DNA from: Clusia tigrina
Taxonomy: Eukaryota > Arthropoda > Insecta > Diptera > Clusiidae
Length of the DNA: 64,000 nt
Direction: 5' to 3'
NCBI GenBank assembly: GCA_920105625.2
Contig: OV050033.1
Span: 20,108,001-20,172,000, forward strand
Below the pieces are notes generated by a model that saw only the letters and a program-made list of their open reading frames with translations, ran no database searches and had not been told where the DNA came from. Made by a program: the position numbers and the translations under genes. Below are positions 58,940 to 64,000 of this stretch, in pieces; positions within the stretch are counted from its first letter, which is position 1; each line of letters begins with the position of its first letter.

Positions 58940-59595
58940 TTACTAACAACATTTTAATGAATGACTCTTTCTGGGTTCCTAGAAGTATTACATATACAAA
59001 ACCACACGAACATTATAAGTGGTCCCTCCTGCCTAGGGATCTCTGCACATATCTCTATTGCACCCCACTCTTTACTAACAACATTTTGTAGAAGACTCCT
59101 GCTGGATTCCTAGAAGTATTACATATGCAAAGCCACACGAACATTATAAGTGGTCCCTCCTGCCTAGGGATCTCTCCACATATCTCTATCGCACCCCACT
59201 CTTTACTAACAACATTTTGCAGAAGACTCCTGCTGGATTCCTAGAAGTATTACATATGCAAAGCCACACGAACATTATAAGTGGTCTCTCCTGCCTAGGG
59301 ATCTATGCACATATCTCTATTGTACCCCACTCTTTACTAACAACATTTTAATGAATGACTCTTTCTAGGTTCCTAGAAGTATTACATATACAAAACCACA
59401 CGAACATTATAAGTGGTCCCTCCTGCCTAGGGATCTCTGCACATATCTCTATCGCACCCCACTCTTTACTAACAACATTTTGCAGAAGACTCCTGCTGGA
59501 TTCCTAGAAGTATTACATATGCAAAACCACACGAACATTATAAGTGGTCCCTCCTGCATAGGGAGCACTGGCACATATCTCTATTGCACCCCACT
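58940..59595. repeat. 131-bp tandem array, five units in A-B-B-A-B order
   Basis: Units start at 58940, 59072, 59203, 59334 and 59465, and the array ends at 59595. Units 1 and 4 share AATGAATGACTCTTTCT and ATATACAAAACC (type A). Units 2, 3 and 5 share AGAAGACTCCTGCTGGATTCC and ATATGCAAA (type B). All share ATTATAAGTGGT and CTGC(C/A)TAGGGA. No frame stays open across units. Confidence 0.95.
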
Positions 59596-60300
59596 GACTT
59601 TGCAACTGACCATGCATTTATTTTTAAAATGAGATTTCCCTCAATAATTATACTCTGTGGACAATAAAACGCATAAAAATAAACTGAATTAATAATTACT
59701 GAATAAAAATGCGCTGAAGCAAAATAATGAAATAAAAATGCTTTTTTCTTTTTATTTTTTTTTTTATTATGAAATGTTTCCAATTATGACCGACATAAAA
59801 AAATTGCCACCAGCTGAAAACTGAAAATTTCGGCCACATTACAGCAATACCAACACCAACAACACCAACAACACCAACAACACGTACAACACGAACGTGA
59901 ACATAATTATGCGATAATTAAAACCTTTGGGCCCCGTAGTATGTGCACATTTAATTGCGTAAAAATGGCGGCGAGACAAAAGAAAAAATTTCCACTGGCA
60001 TTAAAAATGGTTGCGACGTAAATAAAAAAAATAAAAAAAAATTAAATTCAAAAATAAAATCATTTTATAATTAATGAGCAGAACATATAAAATTAATGAG
60101 CAGATCTCATGAAATTGCGGCGTTTTAATTGGTCCATGGAAACAGCTAAAAATTGGTGGTTAATGGTGTGACCAGCGGAGGAAGTACTCGTATAATTGAA
60201 CTCAATGCATAAATAAACAAATAAACTGTTTTAAAATCGTTTTTAAATTCAGTCACCTACATAGCTCACCTGCGCCCAATCCACACCAGCTGCTTATTGA
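59596..60300. other. AT-rich island with CAACAC repeat
   Basis: No transposon motif. An A-rich run lies at 60020-60052. No gene. Confidence 0.4.
59845..59895. repeat. CAACAC hexamer repeat
   Basis: ACCAACA/CAACAC units, four to five in a row, with degenerate flanks. Confidence 0.85.
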
Positions 60301-60704
60301 GCAGTGGCGATATAATAGAAATAGGTAAACCTGCCGATGTGGGTACAAATTTGGCCACTGTATGCAGACAAAATGAGTGTACTCATATGCGGGTATCCTA
60401 CGAATTAAGCATTTCTCCAAGTTCCCAATAAAAAGCATGAATAAATTTTGAATCGAAGGATCCGCCAGCTCATTCTGGATCTTAAAGAATTTTCCTTACG
60501 AACAAACAACTCAGGAAGAACTAAAAAATAGGAGTTCACTTCACAAGTTAAGTTTTGAACACACTTTCCTGAATTAATGACGAAGCAGGGCATGACATCG
60601 GTCAAGGGACCCTCATATAAACTGTTGCACTGTTACAACCAGAACAGTATTTCGTCATGCTTCTAACTAAATAATTATATGAAGTTTACCGTGAAGAATA
60701 GTGT
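60301..60704. other. Non-coding stretch
   Basis: The expected catalytic part of the neighbouring mariner is not found here on the minus strand. Nothing recognised. Confidence 0.45.
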
Positions 60705-61073
60705 TCAGAGGTTATGAAAAACATGTTCAATTTTAATATGCAAGTAGCCTAAATGTTCGGCCAAAATGAGATAAACTGATGTTGGGATGCTCAATTCCAG
60801 TTCCATGAATTTCATTGAAGATTTTAGCTGATCTTTGATGAATTCATGCACGGTTTTGATGGGATCTGCGGTAGTCACGAAATTCGGTTGGTTAACATGT
60901 TGCTCATCATTTATATCCTCACGGCAGTTTTTAAACCGCTTATACCACTCCTGAACTATGCCAGGGGATAAACAATCATCACCATAAATTTGGTTCATCA
61001 ATTGAAAGGTCTCGGTAGAAGTTTTACCAAGCTTAAAACAAATCTTAATATTAGCTCTTTGATCGATGCTCAT
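60705..61073 (-). pseudogene. Mariner transposase, N-terminal half only
   Basis: From an ATG at 61071-61073 a 122-codon frame is open without stops. It reads DQRANIKICFKLGKTSTETF, YGDDCLSPGIVQEWYKRFK and REDINDEQ, the first helix-turn-helix (HTH_48 type) of the SETMAR-like mariner group at residues 3-50. A degraded second DNA-binding helix region follows (about 70-110, STPSVYLILAEHLG-like). Such domains bind the transposon ends. The catalytic half is missing. It lies on the same strand as the 62836-63128 C-terminal relic but downstream of it, so the two cannot be halves of one copy in normal order. Confidence 0.85.
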
Positions 61074-62835
61074 TTTCGAACCGATGACACAAACATTCTG
61101 TCACTTCAGATCCAATAACTGTGCTTTAATATACCAAATGTTATGAATTTTTAACAGTCCATTAATGAGGGATCTATCTTTCTAACGTATGTGAAGCCAA
61201 TAGATGACTTCACTAAAAATATCTATTTGTAAAAAGTATTGTTTACTTTAGAATCGAACTTGTAGTTTACAATAGTGACTTGGAATATAGATATTGTTTT
61301 GAAATTGCTCTCCTAATAATTTATACTAACTTTCAATACTCGAATTCGTGCCACTGGATTGTGTAGTAATCTAACAATGGCTTGGTTAAATTAAAATAGT
61401 TACCTTTATTTAATTATTGCAATTTACACACTTAATCTTAGTCTCAAAGTTTACTTTAATACAATTTTCCCTTTTATTTAGTTACTCAGTTAATCACTTT
61501 ATAATGTTACTGTTACTATCACGATGTATACACTGCTACGATTACTGTTCTACTGTGTCGACTTCAATTGTGTGGCTGCGTATGTACCTCTCGTGTGCTG
61601 AACCAAAACACGCCAGAATATTCACTACACTTCGAAAGAAGTTTCGTAGAAGATTCTGGAGCATGCCTCCAAGCATGTGTATTTGTGGTGAAAATGACGA
61701 ATAGAGTATACCCTAAAAGTATGCAACCATTTATGTTTCACTATATATTTAGCAACAAGCAGAACCTCATGTCCCACTACGAAAACACAAAGAATATAGA
61801 AGGGAATGTTGATCAAACACTCTAAGATAATAAGTGAATTTTTGGAACCTTACATCAAAATAAGGGTGGGCGTTCAGTAGCTTCAATGAGTCTGTGAATT
61901 CCTAGATTGTAAGATAGTTCACAAGTCCTACTTTGTATTGTTCCTTCTTATCGTCTAAGTCCTAAAGTCATATCGGAAGAATCTCTGGCGATTAGCAATT
62001 CAGGATTAAAAAGTTGTCTCACTTTCTTTCACACTTGACTCTTTCATCCTTTCTTTGGTTCAAAACAATATAACTAGAGGTGGCATGGAATTTTACCTCC
62101 CAAAGAAACCGAGGAATGCAGTAGACAGTACACAAATGACTGTCAACTTCGAATCCGCTTTAAAAACAAAAATGTACCCGAAGCGATAAAATCTGTTAAT
62201 GGAAACGTTATTTTAACAATCACGACTAAACATCAATAAAGGTCGCAATCACAGTTATTCTTAAGTAATCGATATGCGCTGCTGTTGTGATAAGTGAGTA
62301 TTCATGTTTTCCATTGCTTCCTTGTGATTCTTTGAGGAATAAATTATAATAGTGGCTCTTCCGCACTAATAGACAATGTTCTGGTATGTGATTTAATGGA
62401 TTCGTTAGCATCGAAAGTGAATGAAAAGTGCCAGGAATCATGTGACAAAACAGTTCAGTTCAGTTGTGACTTCAAAGTGGCAGAGACGAACTGAAACTAA
62501 AAAATAATTTTAACCTTTAAATTTGTCAGCTAATTTCTTAAATGAATTCCTGTTCAATCAAACTAATTGTTTTATTTATTATTATTTCTAGATCACTTGA
62601 GACAATCCAGTGATCCAAACTGTTAGCACAAACTAATTTTGGCAATATTATGAGTTCTCAAGAGGATTTATTAATATTATTTATTACTATTGTTATTCTA
62701 TCTCAAGTAGGATTGCTTTCGCTTCCAAGAAGCTGGGTAAACATTTATACAAGTTGCATTCCAAAGTAAACATCGATTTTTATTTGAATTATTATTAATA
62801 AGAGCAAGAAAAGTTTTTTTGGGGAAACCATTCAA
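61074..62835. other. AT-rich non-coding stretch
   Basis: Frames at 61417-61704 (+) and 62226-62441 (-) have no motif. ATT-rich simple sequence lies at 62575-62590 and 62665-62700. No gene. Confidence 0.5.
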
Positions 62836-63128
62836 AATAGTTCCCTTCCGACTCAATACAACGATATCCACGGTCCAAAGGCGTGTCTAATGAGTGTTTT
62901 AGATCGTCAGCCGGGTTGCCCGTCAGGATGTCGGTACAAGCCTTTCGATTGGCTTCTACGTGCACAAAACGATTTCCTTTCATCGGCAAATGCAATTTTC
63001 CGCAAAGGTGAATGTCGCACGGTGCCAAATCGGGGAGTGATTGACAGTTACATTGCCTATATATGTTCTCACTAGAAATAATAAATACTTTTTTTTGATA
63101 AGTTCTGTTTACTTTGTTTCGCACCTTG
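62836..63128 (-). mobile_element. Internally deleted mariner, copy 2 (C-terminal transposase relic)
   Basis: Minus strand: LPDLAPCD (third catalytic Asp block), GKLHLPMKGNRFVHVE, ACTDILTGNPADDLKHS and RCIESEGNYFE in one open frame, the classical mariner C-terminus. Upstream, instead of the rest of the transposase, lies about 80 bp with AGGTGCGAAACAAAGTAA (complement near 63109-63127) that matches the 18920-19215 copy. This copy has fewer frame breaks than that one. The same junction in two places suggests that a deleted, non-autonomous element was mobilised. Confidence 0.8.
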
Positions 63129-63840
63129 TATATATGACTTGGTCATACTTAAGAACCCCAACACACTGAGAACTGTATCATTGTGTGGCCGCAGCAAATT
63201 GTACCGACTCCAGAGGTGAACTGTTGCTGCCATTATATGTGCTCAGAGCATTAAATCAAGTCAACAATGGAGTGAACTTAAGCTACAAACAAAGAGGCAA
63301 GTAAGACGCCTCTGGTCGGAATACCATTCCGCCCTTAGCAGAGGATAATTGACTTGAGTAGAATAAGATTGGGAAATAGGCAGAGTTGGGAAGACAGCTA
63401 CTAAAACTTCATTAATAAAAATTTAGCTTAAAGCATGTCGGAACTTGTTAAGCAGTGTGAACATTGTAAGGGCGCTAATGTTTCCAAAATTGTTCCCTTG
63501 GAGTGTGTAACATGATAGCCCCTTTTGGAAACCAGAATTAAACATACGCTCACATTTTGCTGTGTCTGTTGAAAAGGGATAATGCAATTATTTCTGCAGA
63601 CTGCAGCACAAAGCAACGACCAAAACAGCCACCCCAATGAGGCAGGATTTTCAATTTGGCAGCCGCAGATTTTGTTACTTTTGTTGCTTTCGACGTTGTT
63701 GATGTTGTTGTGCCACCGTGGCTGTGGCTGTGGCTGTCGCTTTTGTTTGTAGCAACGCTTGTGGTTGTTGCCGTTGCCATCAATTAATCCTGCTTGTCCG
63801 CGTAGCCGGCAGGCCATGGATGCGCATTCGCTTTACCATT
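63126..63840. other. Non-coding island
   Basis: Higher-complexity sequence. GTGGCT hexamers lie at 63717-63736 and GTTGTT triplets at 63690-63711. Frames at 63428-63817 (-) read through these repeats. Confidence 0.4.
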
Positions 63841-63850
63841 TATTTTAATA

Positions 63851-63912
63851 TAAAATTAAAAAAAATTTTTTTTTTTTTTAATAAAATTAAAAAAAATTTT
63901 TTTTTTTTTTAA
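63851..63912. repeat. 31-bp A/T block, duplicated and self-complementary
   Basis: AAAATTAAAAAAAATTTT... begins at 63852 and 63883. Each unit is an A-run followed by a T-run and so can fold on itself. The exactness may be a real tandem duplication or a sequencing/assembly effect. Confidence 0.8.
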
Positions 63913-64000
63913 TTTTGCGTAATGTAAACAACTTTATCAAAAATGTTCATAACTTAGTTTTTTGCTGATGCCATGAACGAACAGTGTCGGTCACACTTTT

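Noticed and set aside
58940..59595. CRISPR array
   Set aside because: Units are 131 bp and contiguous, with no repeat-spacer alternation; the genome is eukaryotic in character.
62226..62441. Transposase or polyprotein fragment on the minus strand
   Set aside because: No motif could be aligned with any mobile-element protein.

Overview
The window looks like non-coding DNA from a higher fly (Diptera). The base composition is AT-rich. There are many CAN (opa-type) and CA microsatellites. Mariner and non-LTR retrotransposon debris is of kinds common in fly genomes. One transposase has a DD41D spacing, a signature I associate with the rosa mariner group first named from the fruit fly Ceratitis rosa, so a tephritid is my best guess (inference). 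I found no convincing exon of a host protein gene, no rRNA and no functional tRNA gene. The window is best read as a large intergenic or intronic interval.

Layout. Two textures alternate. Islands of about 0.7-2.8 kb are richer in C, G and CA/CAN repeats and hold no recognisable transposon (about 841-1590, 4241-5760, 11341-12960, 16131-17740, 20761-21790, 24071-25130, 28241-30110, 31261-32370, 34741-36020, 37960-40330, 42860-45600, 46861-49660, 51541-52620, 55791-56690, 59596-60300, 63126-63840). Between them lie AT-rich stretches that hold essentially all the transposon remnants and tandem duplications. The islands may be older, possibly regulatory, single-copy sequence; that is inference.

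Mobile DNA. The remnants are: (1) a 5'-truncated non-LTR element with RNase H at 14077-15336 (-), ending in four TTAGG units, plus two more C-terminal relics of related elements at 3471-3713 (-) and 18507-18713 (+); (2) an RTE/CFDP2-like endonuclease relic at 54450-55244 (-); (3) a reverse transcriptase scrap at 46225-46400 (-) next to an opposing mariner scrap at 46435-46530 (+); (4) a nearly complete but broken DD41D transposase at 57869-58742 (-); (5) the N-terminal half of a second mariner transposase at 60705-61073 (-); (6) two copies of an apparently internally deleted mariner at 18920-19215 and 62836-63128 (-); (7) a tRNA-derived SINE family with two full-length copies (22038-22247 and 42642-42856, with matching target-site duplications) and several partial copies.

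Tandem repeats. The clearest is a five-unit, 131-bp array at 58940-59595 whose unit types run A-B-B-A-B, suggesting a three-unit higher-order repeat. Others are a 136-bp duplication (37665-37921), a 48-bp duplication (32636-32731), a 32-bp array (57501-57590) and a 44-bp duplication (58819-58895).

All open reading frames were judged by content. Many long ones read through microsatellites or have no ATG, and are not reported as genes.
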